Positions 25,984-33,619 of a DNA stretch of 64,000 nt are shown one piece after another; the stretch's first letter is position 1; each line of letters begins with the position of its first letter. The stretch spans positions 62,001 through 126,000 of the forward strand of contig CBFCZK010000007.1 in the NCBI GenBank assembly GCA_965602805.1, in the 5' to 3' direction. The notes below the pieces were generated by a model, which saw only the letters and a list, made by a program, of their open reading frames with translations, did no database searches and was not told the origin of the DNA. The translations under genes and the position numbers were made by a program. This DNA is from Thiomicrorhabdus sp965602805 (GTDB taxonomy: Bacteria; Pseudomonadota; Gammaproteobacteria; Thiomicrospirales; Thiomicrospiraceae).

Positions 25984-26020
25984 AAAAAAACCCGCTATTA
26001 CAAAAGTAATAGCGGGTTTT
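25984..26020 (-). terminator. Strong terminator downstream of soxD
   Basis: AAAACCCGCTATTAC (25987-26001) is perfectly complementary to 26006-26020 around an AAAA loop. On the minus strand it is followed by a T-tract, so it ends the soxC-soxD transcript before moaA. Confidence 0.9.
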
Positions 26021-26040
26021 ATAAATGCATATTTTAAGTT

Positions 26041-26148
26041 GGATGAAAGTTGCTTAGTGTGACTAGATCGCGGCAGGAAATGTGAACTTACATTCGTAAG
26101 CGTCCATTTCCTAACAAAGAGCTAGTTATGCTAAGCGACCTTTCAGCC
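26041..26148. repeat. Long imperfect inverted repeat downstream of soxD
   Basis: Arms of about 50 bases (26041-26091 and 26096-26148) are largely complementary, meeting at a 4-base loop, ATTC. Shared blocks include GAAAG, GCTTAG, ACTAG, AGGAAATG and CTTAC. It starts nine bases after the soxD stop on the transcribed strand and precedes the terminator. It could stabilise the soxCD mRNA 3' end, or be the remains of a small inverted-repeat element. Confidence 0.75.
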
Positions 26149-26156
26149 GCTTAAAA

Positions 26157-27230
26157 TTACATTCCGGCGTGACCTACACCTGGCTTATCTTCGTGCATAC
26201 GTTGTGGAACGTTATACTGAGGAGTACCATCAGGTAATTTACGTGCTTGACGGAACTCAGCTGCGTTCCCTTCACCGTTACCACCAACTTGCGCGTCAGG
26301 ACAGTTTGTCATGCAACGTTCGTTATGGATAACAGGACGGTGATCACAGAAGAAGTTACCTTGGTTAGGCATATACTTATTCATTTTCATCAGCATTTCT
26401 GAATCAAAGAAAGTTTCATCTTCTAGCTCAGTACCTTCATCATCAATAACGATGTAGTTAGACTGAAGAATATAACCTGTCATTCCTAGGTAACCAGCAT
26501 CACCGATATAAGGTGCGTTAGGAGTCCAGAAAGGCATTGTACGACGGATATAATCAAAGATTGTTGCCGCGTAAGGCCAGTAGTTACCCACAGCTTTCAT
26601 AGGTGCTGGATCCGTGAAATCAGAAGTTACTAGATCTTCTTCAACTGCTAGAGGTAAATAACCTTTAGCACCTTCACCGAAGTCACCGTGACACATACCA
26701 CAGAACTGAACGTAAACCTTACCGCCCTCTTCAACTGTCATCCCGACGCCAGGTGCTGGTAAACCTTTACCATCACCATCGACAACGATTTGCCATTTTT
26801 CTAAAGCCGCTTCAGCGATAGGCGTACCAAAACCTTTAGCAACGAATGAAGAATCGTTGTGGTAGTTTGTGGCTACTGCATCGTGAACTTCCGTGAACGC
26901 CGCAGGAATCTTACACTGTGCGTTACCGTGGTTACCACCATCAATGCTGTCATCAACCTCGAAAGAGTATGGGTTTGCTGGATCCAACTTACCAACTAAT
27001 CCGTCACGACCGTGAGTTGCTTCCGCACCCAAAATTGCTTCGATAACCGCTTTATCTAGGTATTTACCGTCAGCGTTTTTGATAATTTCTGCATAGTTTG
27101 CTGCATATTTACCATCAATTTTATCACCAGCAGTGCTGTCTGAATTACCAGACATAGCAAGTGCTGAACCAGAGAATAGTACTGCAACAGAAGCTGCAAC
27201 TAATGTTTGTTTAGTATTGAACATTTTCAA
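26157..27230 (-). CDS. soxD: SoxD, cytochrome c subunit of sulfane dehydrogenase SoxCD
   Basis: Periplasmic heme subunit that takes electrons from SoxC during oxidation of the sulfane sulfur bound to SoxYZ. The 357-residue precursor has a signal peptide ending near SALA-M and one clear heme-c motif, CGMCH (177-181), with 'YWPYAATIFDYIRRTMPFWTPN' carrying the distal Met region. A second Cys pair near the end (CMTNC) has no His and is not a heme site, so this is a mono-heme SoxD. The start is TTG 27230 (GGAGG five bases upstream) or ATG 27224; either overlaps soxC. A long inverted repeat and a terminator follow. Confidence 0.93.
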   Translation of the reverse strand: MKMFNTKQTLVAASVAVLFSGSALAMSGNSDSTAGDKIDGKYAANYAEIIKNADGKYLDKAVIEAILGAEATHGRDGLVGKLDPANPYSFEVDDSIDGGNHGNAQCKIPAAFTEVHDAVATNYHNDSSFVAKGFGTPIAEAALEKWQIVVDGDGKGLPAPGVGMTVEEGGKVYVQFCGMCHGDFGEGAKGYLPLAVEEDLVTSDFTDPAPMKAVGNYWPYAATIFDYIRRTMPFWTPNAPYIGDAGYLGMTGYILQSNYIVIDDEGTELEDETFFDSEMLMKMNKYMPNQGNFFCDHRPVIHNERCMTNCPDAQVGGNGEGNAAEFRQARKLPDGTPQYNVPQRMHEDKPGVGHAGM

Positions 27231-28572
27231 TCATGCCTCCGTTTTTACCTTCATCCCAACCGTGTACTCTCCACGTTACCATCGCTGTACGGTGATAAAC
27301 GTTGTTAGTACCTTCCAAATTACGCATTTGCGGCATAGGAGGTTGTACATAACCAGTCTCATCTGTAACACGACTCATCAAGAATGCTTCTGAACCATCC
27401 CATTCCCATTCCATTTCGAAACGAGTCCAAGCTTTGTCCAATACAACTGAAGTGAAGTGAGCTTCTTTCCAGTTCTTACCACCGTCTGTTGAAATATCAA
27501 CATTAGCAACCTTACCACGACCAGACCAAGCTAAACCACGGATGTAGTATTTACCAGGACCTTGCATTTTAAAGTCAGGAGATGGGTAAGTGATTACTGA
27601 GTTAGCTTCCATGTACCATGAGAAACGTTGCGAAGTACCATCAGGCATAAGCTCTGTGTACTTAGAAGTTTCTTCACGGTGCTGCATAGGCACATCATGC
27701 ACCATGATACGACGTAGGTATTTAACCCACATGTTAGCTTCACAACCAGGAACAACTAAACGAATTGGGTAACCTTGCTCACGACGAAGTGCTTCACCGT
27801 TCTGTGCGTATGCAATGAAACAATCGTCCATCGCTAGGTCAACAGGTAATGAACGCGCCATACCAGATGCATCAGCACCTTCAGGAATGATCCACTTACC
27901 TTCAGGCTTAATACCTGCTTCTTTCAATAGATCAGATAGACGTACACCTGTGTATTCAACACAAGACATCATACCGTGAGTCCACTGAACTGAGTTCAAC
28001 TGAACACCTTTCCACTCAAGTGCGCCGTTAGCTGGACACTCAACGAAGTGAATACGTGAAACTGATGGGAAACGCTTAAGATCATCCATAGTGAAGATCA
28101 AAGGACGTTCAACTAAACCGTGAATTACTAAACGGTGATCATCAGGGTTGATTGTTGGAACACCACCGTGGAAACGCTCAAAGTGAAGACCGTTTGGCGT
28201 GATGATTCCGTGCAACTGGTGGATTGGAGACATCGTGATAGATGCCATTGAATCTGGAGTTAACCACTCAAGCGTACGACGTTGAACTTCTTTCTCAAAA
28301 GGAGAAGGCATTCCGTAAGGGTACTTACGAACACCGAAACCTAGAGACTTACGCGCTGCGCTGTCTTGTAATACGTTAGTTAATTCTGTTTTACCAGCAT
28401 AAGGTGCTACTGCTTTCTTAGGATCGAAGCCAGCTCCCTCTGCTGCGTTAGCTGCTGAAGTGAACATCACTCCACCGGCTACGGCCGCGCTACCTTTTAA
28501 GAAGGCGCGTCGACCTTGGTTGCGACTGTCTTCAGTCTGTACAGCAACCTTGTCTACGATTTTATCTGTCAT
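27211..28572 (-). CDS. soxC: SoxC, molybdenum subunit of sulfane dehydrogenase SoxCD
   Basis: Molybdenum enzyme of the sulfite oxidase family acting in the periplasmic Sox cycle. The 453-residue precursor begins with a twin-arginine signal (GRRAFLKGSAAVAGGVMF), consistent with export after cofactor insertion. The molybdenum-ligating Cys lies in 'HFVECPANGALEW' (Cys about 179). Other family blocks are 'HQLHGIITPNGLHFERFHGG', 'PVDLAMDDCFIAYAQNGEAL' and 'YPIRLVVPGCEANMWVKYLRRI', followed by the C-terminal dimerisation domain. The end overlaps soxD by 20 bases. The molybdenum cofactor genes moaA-D-E-moeA-moaC follow on the same strand. Confidence 0.95.
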   Translation of the reverse strand: MTDKIVDKVAVQTEDSRNQGRRAFLKGSAAVAGGVMFTSAANAAEGAGFDPKKAVAPYAGKTELTNVLQDSAARKSLGFGVRKYPYGMPSPFEKEVQRRTLEWLTPDSMASITMSPIHQLHGIITPNGLHFERFHGGVPTINPDDHRLVIHGLVERPLIFTMDDLKRFPSVSRIHFVECPANGALEWKGVQLNSVQWTHGMMSCVEYTGVRLSDLLKEAGIKPEGKWIIPEGADASGMARSLPVDLAMDDCFIAYAQNGEALRREQGYPIRLVVPGCEANMWVKYLRRIMVHDVPMQHREETSKYTELMPDGTSQRFSWYMEANSVITYPSPDFKMQGPGKYYIRGLAWSGRGKVANVDISTDGGKNWKEAHFTSVVLDKAWTRFEMEWEWDGSEAFLMSRVTDETGYVQPPMPQMRNLEGTNNVYHRTAMVTWRVHGWDEGKNGGMIENVQY

Positions 28573-28818
28573 TTTTGCTCCTTGATGACGTTACCGTTTA
28601 CGGCAACCCCCCAAATTCAAGAGTTTTAAATTGGTTCAATAGCCTGAACCGTTTTCGACCGTTATTCAGGCCATACAGTTATTGCTAGTAGGTAATGATA
28701 AATTTTATAGTTTGCAACTGCAAGTCAAAACACCTCTAAAATTAGAATTCTCTTATATAATTTTTTTATGGCAGGTCTGATTTTTTCCACACCAGGGCAT
28801 AATCCCCTCAAAACCACT
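28573..28818. other. Intergenic region upstream of soxC
   Basis: About 245 bases, AT-rich, which must hold the soxC promoter on the minus strand. GAGCAAAAATG lies at the soxC start. I could not pick a single convincing promoter or operator. Confidence 0.35.
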
Positions 28819-29268
28819 CTATATAGTAGGTAAATCTTCTCTTGCACATACTGGACCCAATCTTGGGTTTTCAATATCTTCAGCAACTTGCGCTAAAAAA
28901 CTTTGTAATTCTGTGACACTTAATACGGAAAGTATTTTATTCATAATTTCTGGATGAATCGCAACGGTCGTAAACTGGCCCGATTGAAGCTGTACTTGAA
29001 CCCCACAAGCGTCTGCCACAGCGCCACTTTCGTCATTGCCTTCAATCATGGAAGCCTGCTCACCAAATAATAGCTCCGCATACTCCTCTTCAATCTGCTC
29101 GATAACAGCATCCTCTAGAGAGTCCGATAGACTCACTGTAAACTCAGGTTCCCCCGAATAGGTTTCACCAGAGATTAAGGTTGTTTCCACCCCTTGCGCC
29201 ATACAATAGCTTTGAAAGCGCTCTGCCAAGCTTAAATCAAAGAAAACATACTCCATTAACTCATCCAC
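28819..29268 (-). CDS. Conserved-looking hypothetical protein
   Basis: A cytoplasmic protein of about 149 residues that I cannot assign. It is acidic, with no signal peptide or membrane segment. The first 60 residues (EYVFFDLSLAERFQSYC ... LEDAVIEQIEEEYAELL) look like a small alpha/beta fold, and the C-terminal part (TTVAIHPEIMNKILSVLSV ... FLAQVAEDIENPRLGPVCA) is helical with two Cys. GTG 29268 is chosen because AAGGAG lies eight bases upstream; GTG 29277 would overlap that site, and ATG 29256 is also possible. It stands alone, divergent from hemB. Confidence 0.7.
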   Translation of the reverse strand: MDELMEYVFFDLSLAERFQSYCMAQGVETTLISGETYSGEPEFTVSLSDSLEDAVIEQIEEEYAELLFGEQASMIEGNDESGAVADACGVQVQLQSGQFTTVAIHPEIMNKILSVLSVTELQSFLAQVAEDIENPRLGPVCAREDLPTI

Positions 29269-29379
29269 ACCGTCCACTCCTTTATTTTTATCTCTCTGAC
29301 AGGTATCATTCGATACAGCTCGGCTCTACTTTTAAGCTTTCAATAACTCAGAGCAATTCACTTAAAAAGGTACCCTTCA

Positions 29380-30381
29380 ATGCTTGATCGCCAATATCCA
29401 ATTACCCGAATGCGTCGTATGCGTAAAGATGAATTTTCCCGCCGCTTAATGCGTGAAAACATCCTTACGGCCAACGACCTAATTTTACCGATGTTTGTCA
29501 TTGAAGGTCATAACACCCGTCAACCCGTTGCCTCTATGCCGGGCGTTGAGCGGCTGAGTATAGACCTTTTAGTAGCGGAAGCCAAAGAAATTAGCGCACT
29601 TGGTATTCCAATGATTGCACTCTTTCCGGTGACGCCAGACGAGGTCAAATCACTGGAAGCGGAAGAGGCTTACAATCCTGAAGGTCTCGCGCAACGTGCG
29701 GTAAGAGCGGTTAAAGCGGCCTGTCCAGAACTAGGTGTGATGACCGATGTCGCGCTTGACCCGTTTACCACGCACGGCCAAGATGGCATTATTGATGATG
29801 ATGGTTATGTTTTAAATGACGACACTATTGACGCGCTCATGAAACAAGCATTGTCACATGCTGAAGCTGGCGCGGATGTTGTTGGGCCATCCGACATGAT
29901 GGACGGCCGCATTATTGAAATCCGCGAGATGCTTGAGGATAACGGCTTTGTGAATACCCGAATTATGGCTTATTCGGCCAAATACGCTTCTGCCTTTTAT
30001 GGCCCCTTCCGTGACGCGGTCGGTTCCTCTGGAAACTTAGGCAAAAGTAATAAAAACACCTATCAAATGGATCCCGCTAATCGTAATGAAGCCCTGCATG
30101 AAGTCGGCCTCGATTTAAATGAAGGCGCGGATATGGTCATGGTCAAACCTGGCATCCCTTATTTAGATATCGTGCGAGATATTAAGAATGAATACAAAGC
30201 ACCGACTTATGTCTATCACGTCAGTGGTGAATACGCCATGCTCAAAGCCGCCTCGCAGAACGGCTGGATAGATGAACGATCCGTGGTACTGGAAACCTTA
30301 CTAAGCTGTAAACGTGCCGGCGCGGACGGCATCTTAACGTACTATGCAAAATTGGCCGCCATTTGGTTAAAAGAAGGTTAA
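29380..30381 (+). CDS. hemB: Delta-aminolevulinic acid dehydratase (porphobilinogen synthase)
   Basis: Condenses two aminolevulinate molecules into porphobilinogen in heme synthesis. The 333-residue protein has both Schiff-base lysines: 'YSAKYASAFYGPFRDA' (about 205-220) and 'MVMVKPGIPYLDIV' (about 250-263). The metal loop reads 'DVALDPFTTHGQDG', with Asp/Ala in place of the Cys triad, so this is the zinc-independent, magnesium-stimulated class. AAGG precedes ATG 29380. aroE begins eight bases after the stop, so the two are probably co-transcribed. Confidence 0.96.
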   Translation: MLDRQYPITRMRRMRKDEFSRRLMRENILTANDLILPMFVIEGHNTRQPVASMPGVERLSIDLLVAEAKEISALGIPMIALFPVTPDEVKSLEAEEAYNPEGLAQRAVRAVKAACPELGVMTDVALDPFTTHGQDGIIDDDGYVLNDDTIDALMKQALSHAEAGADVVGPSDMMDGRIIEIREMLEDNGFVNTRIMAYSAKYASAFYGPFRDAVGSSGNLGKSNKNTYQMDPANRNEALHEVGLDLNEGADMVMVKPGIPYLDIVRDIKNEYKAPTYVYHVSGEYAMLKAASQNGWIDERSVVLETLLSCKRAGADGILTYYAKLAAIWLKEG

Positions 30382-30389
30382 TTTACCCC

Positions 30390-31229
30390 ATGACTGATTT
30401 ATACGCCGTAATTGGCGACCCGATTGCTCACTCAAAATCTCCATTAATACACCGCCTATTTGCCGAGCAGACCAACCAAGACTTGGTCTATGAAGCAATT
30501 CGAGTGGATACAGATGACACCACCTTTCCGTGGGCGATTGCCGACCTGAAAAACCGCGGCTACAAAGGCATCAATATCACAGTGCCTTTTAAACTGGATG
30601 CGTTTGAGTCTGCCGACCAGCTCTCACCAAGAGCTCAAAGCGCGCATGCCGTGAACACTTTTATCTTTAATGAAGATGGCACTACCAACGGCGACAACAC
30701 CGATGGTATCGGCTTGGTTAATGACATTGAACTGAATGGTTTACGCCCTTTTAAAGACCAAAAAGTGCTTATTTTAGGCGCTGGTGGAGCGGTGCAAGGT
30801 ATTTTAGAACCGTTATTGGAAAAACAACCAGGCCTGGTACATATCGCGAATCGCACCGCCCAACGCGCGCTTGCTTTAGGTAAACGTTTTACAACGCCCA
30901 TTCCTATCACAGGCAGTGGCTGGGAGGATATTCCTGAAATCCAATATGACATTATCATTAATGGTACCTCAGCCAGCCTAGAGGGCAAACTTCCACCCAT
31001 CTCAGACAAACTGATTGCTGAAAACGCATTGGTTTACGACATGATGTATGGCGACAAACCCACTATCTTTATGGATTGGGCAAAGCAAGCACAGCCAAGT
31101 TGTAAGACCATGGACGGTTTAGGCATGCTGGTTGGCCAAGCCGCCGAAGCATTTTATCAATGGCGTGGTGTACGTCCTGAGACCGCTTCGGTGATTCAAG
31201 CCGTGCGTGCGTTAATTAAAACAGATTAA
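30390..31229 (+). CDS. aroE: Shikimate dehydrogenase
   Basis: NADPH-dependent reduction of 3-dehydroshikimate to shikimate, in aromatic amino acid synthesis. The 279-residue protein has 'DLYAVIGDPIAHSKSPLIHRLF' (shikimate site), 'GYKGINITVPFK' with the catalytic Lys, 'NTDGIGLVNDIE' with the catalytic Asp, the nucleotide motif 'ILGAGGAVQGI', 'NRTAQRA' and 'DGLGMLVGQAAEAF'. ATG 30390 is preferred to the upstream in-frame start at 30363, which lies inside hemB. The palindrome ACCAGGCCTGGT (30827-30838) is built into the Rossmann domain as Gln-Pro-Gly-Leu-Val. Confidence 0.96.
   Translation: MTDLYAVIGDPIAHSKSPLIHRLFAEQTNQDLVYEAIRVDTDDTTFPWAIADLKNRGYKGINITVPFKLDAFESADQLSPRAQSAHAVNTFIFNEDGTTNGDNTDGIGLVNDIELNGLRPFKDQKVLILGAGGAVQGILEPLLEKQPGLVHIANRTAQRALALGKRFTTPIPITGSGWEDIPEIQYDIIINGTSASLEGKLPPISDKLIAENALVYDMMYGDKPTIFMDWAKQAQPSCKTMDGLGMLVGQAAEAFYQWRGVRPETASVIQAVRALIKTD
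30827..30838. repeat. Palindrome ACCAGGCCTGGT, in aroE
   Basis: Exact copy, read as Gln-Pro-Gly-Leu-Val in a variable loop of the NADP-binding domain. Confidence 0.9.
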
Positions 31230-31230
31230 C

Positions 31231-31269
31231 CACGAAGGTACGAAGACACGAAGTTTTTTTGACTTCGTG
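31231..31269. repeat. CACGAAG short repeats and hairpin after aroE
   Basis: Three near-copies of a heptamer (CACGAAG, TACGAAG, CACGAAG) lie directly after the aroE stop. The last copy, CACGAAGT (31247-31254), pairs with ACTTCGTG (31262-31269), leaving a T-rich loop. No T-tract follows the stem, so terminator function is uncertain. Confidence 0.6.
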
Positions 31270-31312
31270 CTTTGTATTTACCCTGCTACTTCGGCTTTAA
31301 CAGCTTTGACAA

Positions 31313-31840
31313 TCACTCTTCCTGGTACTCGTTTTTCAGCTTCACATAATGTGCGGCTGAATACTTAAAGAAGGCGATTTCCTTTTCAGACAAAGGGCGC
31401 GCTTGTTTCACTGGCGAACCCATATAGAGATAACCACTTTCTAAAACCTTACCCGGTGGTACTAAGCTATTGGCTGCGACCAGAACATGCTTCTGCACAA
31501 CAGCATTATCTAAAACGACTGCACCCATACCGATCAGACACTCATCCTCAAGAATACAACCATGTAAGACAGCATTGTGTCCGACTGTTACATCCTTACC
31601 GACAATACATTTAGAACCGGCTGAGATATCACTTTGATGCGTAGTATGCACGACTGCACCATCTTGAATATTAGAGCGCTCACCGATATAGATATCATTC
31701 ACATCACCCCTCAGCGTGGCATTCGGCCAAACACTTGCACCCGCTTCGAGCACACACTTACCAATAACCACAGCGCTTTCATCCACCCAAGCCGAATCAA
31801 CCAACTGCGGTAAAACACCTTTATATTTTCGTATTGCCAT
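31313..31840 (-). CDS. Gamma-carbonic anhydrase-like hexapeptide protein
   Basis: A 175-residue left-handed beta-helix protein of the YrdA/CaiE/PaaY type, related to gamma carbonic anhydrases. Hexapeptide repeats run through 'GASVWPNATLRGDVNDIYIG', 'SNIQDGAVVHTTHQSD', 'VTVGHNAVLHGCILED' and 'LIGMGAVVLDNAVV'. The three metal-binding His are likely those in 'VVHTTH', 'VGHNA' and 'LHG'. Activity of such proteins ranges from active carbonic anhydrase to none, so carbonic anhydrase action is only a possibility, though attractive for an autotroph. It converges on aroE. Confidence 0.88.
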   Translation of the reverse strand: MAIRKYKGVLPQLVDSAWVDESAVVIGKCVLEAGASVWPNATLRGDVNDIYIGERSNIQDGAVVHTTHQSDISAGSKCIVGKDVTVGHNAVLHGCILEDECLIGMGAVVLDNAVVQKHVLVAANSLVPPGKVLESGYLYMGSPVKQARPLSEKEIAFFKYSAAHYVKLKNEYQEE

Positions 31841-32043
31841 CTCTTAATAACTCCTTAAAAATTGTGATAATCAATCGTCTAAGTGGATTATAACCGACTC
31901 AATCAGATCTCTTTAGTACCTTAACTTACGCTTATAACTTTTACTTATACCTACCAAAAATGGTTTATGAAACAATCGCATTGCATAGCACTATAATGGC
32001 TATAGTGTTTTATATCACCTGCGCTTTTACTTAAAGGATCATC

Positions 32044-32385
32044 ATGACTCAAATCATCGCTTCTGAAAAGCGTAAGAACATCCGCATCCCTTCTAGCCGT
32101 CCAGTACTCTTCATTATCAACAATCAAAGCATATATGCGACGATGACCGACTTTTCAAAACATGGTATCGGCTTTATATCGAACTTCTCTGCCAAAGCGC
32201 ATGATCGTATTGAAGTGCATTTTGACATCCCAATCAGCTACTCTGGTAAAGAGATAAAGGCCTTTCAATTCAAAGCAGAAGTGAGGCACTGTCTTAATTT
32301 AAGTGAAAAAAACCACATTGGTGTTCGGCTCGACTTTCCAACCCAGGACTACATAGAGATCTTTGAGGAACTGACTGCTGCTTAA
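32044..32385 (+). CDS. PilZ-domain protein 1
   Basis: A 113-residue single PilZ domain, a cyclic-di-GMP receptor. The binding motifs are both present: Arg-x-x-x-Arg in 'EKRKNIRIPSS' (about 10-15) and (D/N)-x-S-x-x-G as 'DFSKHG' (about 39-44). It is more divergent than the two following genes and lacks their shared C-terminal pattern. AAAGGATCATC precedes ATG 32044. First of three consecutive PilZ genes on the same strand, each with its own spacing of 160-210 bases, so probably separately expressed. Confidence 0.88.
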   Translation: MTQIIASEKRKNIRIPSSRPVLFIINNQSIYATMTDFSKHGIGFISNFSAKAHDRIEVHFDIPISYSGKEIKAFQFKAEVRHCLNLSEKNHIGVRLDFPTQDYIEIFEELTAA

Positions 32386-32545
32386 AACAGACAAATAAAA
32401 TTGAACTCCATTTTCCGCGAGGTTAGTAAGGAAATTAGCTTATACAGATTAAAAGCAAAGTATGATATTGTTCCTAATAGAATGCATAAATTAAGCTATG
32501 CATGATGCGCCTTTATTTTTGAAACACCTTTAGGTCACATAAAAA

Positions 32546-32914
32546 ATGAACCAGATAACACCCCCTGTTGACAGCAATAACTTTGCAAATCGTCGTAGAG
32601 AAAGTAGATTGCCAGCACGCATCCCTTCACTACTGATTCAAAAAGGCAAAACAGTCTATACGACAGTTGTGAACCTCTCCTCAACAGGCGTTGGCTTCTT
32701 ATCGGCGGTCGCTGTCCCATCGGATGAAGAAGTGGTTATTACTTTTGAACGTTTAGACGCAAACACCATGGTTCCTGTTAATCTTAAAGTTCACGTTCAC
32801 TCTTGTCAGGAAGTGGATTTTGAATATTACGTTGGTGGAAGTATTGCCTCAAAGCCTTTGGACTATAAAAAATTCTTCGAGACGATCGAGAGCGCGGAAG
32901 AACCTCACGAGTAA
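32546..32914 (+). CDS. PilZ-domain protein 2
   Basis: A 122-residue single PilZ domain. The motifs are Arg-Arg-Glu-Ser-Arg in 'NRRRESRLPARIPSLLIQ' and Asn-Leu-Ser-Ser-Thr-Gly ('NLSSTG'), so cyclic-di-GMP binding is expected. It is closely related to the next gene (shared 'IPSLLIQKGK..YTTV.NLS..G.GFLSA' pattern and 'ITFERL', 'L K V.V.SC.E.D.EYY.GG'). That relation points to tandem duplication. No enzymatic domain is attached; such proteins act by binding a partner such as a motility or polysaccharide protein. Confidence 0.88.
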   Translation: MNQITPPVDSNNFANRRRESRLPARIPSLLIQKGKTVYTTVVNLSSTGVGFLSAVAVPSDEEVVITFERLDANTMVPVNLKVHVHSCQEVDFEYYVGGSIASKPLDYKKFFETIESAEEPHE

Positions 32915-33126
32915 CACCATCTCAATATTCACTCCTGCATAACGACTGCAACTTAAGAACAACCAACGACCAGAACTCCTCACCTCGACCTCCTATACAG
33001 ACAGAAATCCCTACTCTTCACCCCCCTGCCGATAACGGCTATATTAACAACATGCTAAAAATTGACATAATTACTTAGTTAAGATATCGTGCTAAGCCAT
33101 AACACTTAACACAGGGTTTTGCTTAA

Positions 33127-33471
33127 ATGAAACACATCGTAGAAGATGATTTATTAAATCGCCGTAAAGAGCCTCGATTACCGATGCATTTTCCTTCCCT
33201 GCTTATTCAGAACGGTAAAGAAATTTACACGACGGTTACCAACCTTTCTGCCAATGGCATCGGCTTCTTATCCGCCATAAAAGTCGCTGCCAACGACGAA
33301 ATTAAACTTAGTTTCGAGCGCTTAGGAGCCTACGCTATGGACCCCATAACCCTGAAGGTACAGGTACAAAGTTGTCACGAAATTGATTCTGAGTATTATA
33401 TTGGTGGACACATTAATAAAAGCGGTGAGGAATTCGTAAAGTTTTTTGAGAGCATGTCTGTTAATCAATAA
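33127..33471 (+). CDS. PilZ-domain protein 3
   Basis: A 114-residue single PilZ domain, paralogous to the preceding gene. The binding motifs are intact: Arg-Lys-Glu-Pro-Arg in 'NRRKEPRLPMHFPSLLIQ' and Asn-Leu-Ser-Ala-Asn-Gly ('NLSANG'). The C-terminal half ('LKVQVQSCHEIDSEYYIGGHI') mirrors PilZ protein 2. A palindromic terminator follows about 80 bases downstream. Confidence 0.88.
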   Translation: MKHIVEDDLLNRRKEPRLPMHFPSLLIQNGKEIYTTVTNLSANGIGFLSAIKVAANDEIKLSFERLGAYAMDPITLKVQVQSCHEIDSEYYIGGHINKSGEEFVKFFESMSVNQ

Positions 33472-33549
33472 CTGAAATAAGTGAGGGGGCAAGCATTTGA
33501 CTTAAGAAGTTAGGCAGCTTGATTTACTTATCCACTTAACTGAAAAATA

Positions 33550-33577
33550 AAAAGGCCGTTCAATTGAACGGCCTTTT
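33550..33577. terminator. Bidirectional terminator between PilZ3 and gor
   Basis: AAAAGGCCGTTCAA (33550-33563) is followed directly by its exact complement (33564-33577), with A-rich and T-rich ends, so it can stop transcription from both converging genes. Confidence 0.88.
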
Positions 33578-33619
33578 GACTTTACAATGATTGATTTGAA
33601 ACAATCACAAGTTAATGAC

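Noticed and set aside
26300..26330. Second heme site in SoxD (CMTNC)
   Set aside because: There is no His after the second Cys, so it is not a CxxCH motif.
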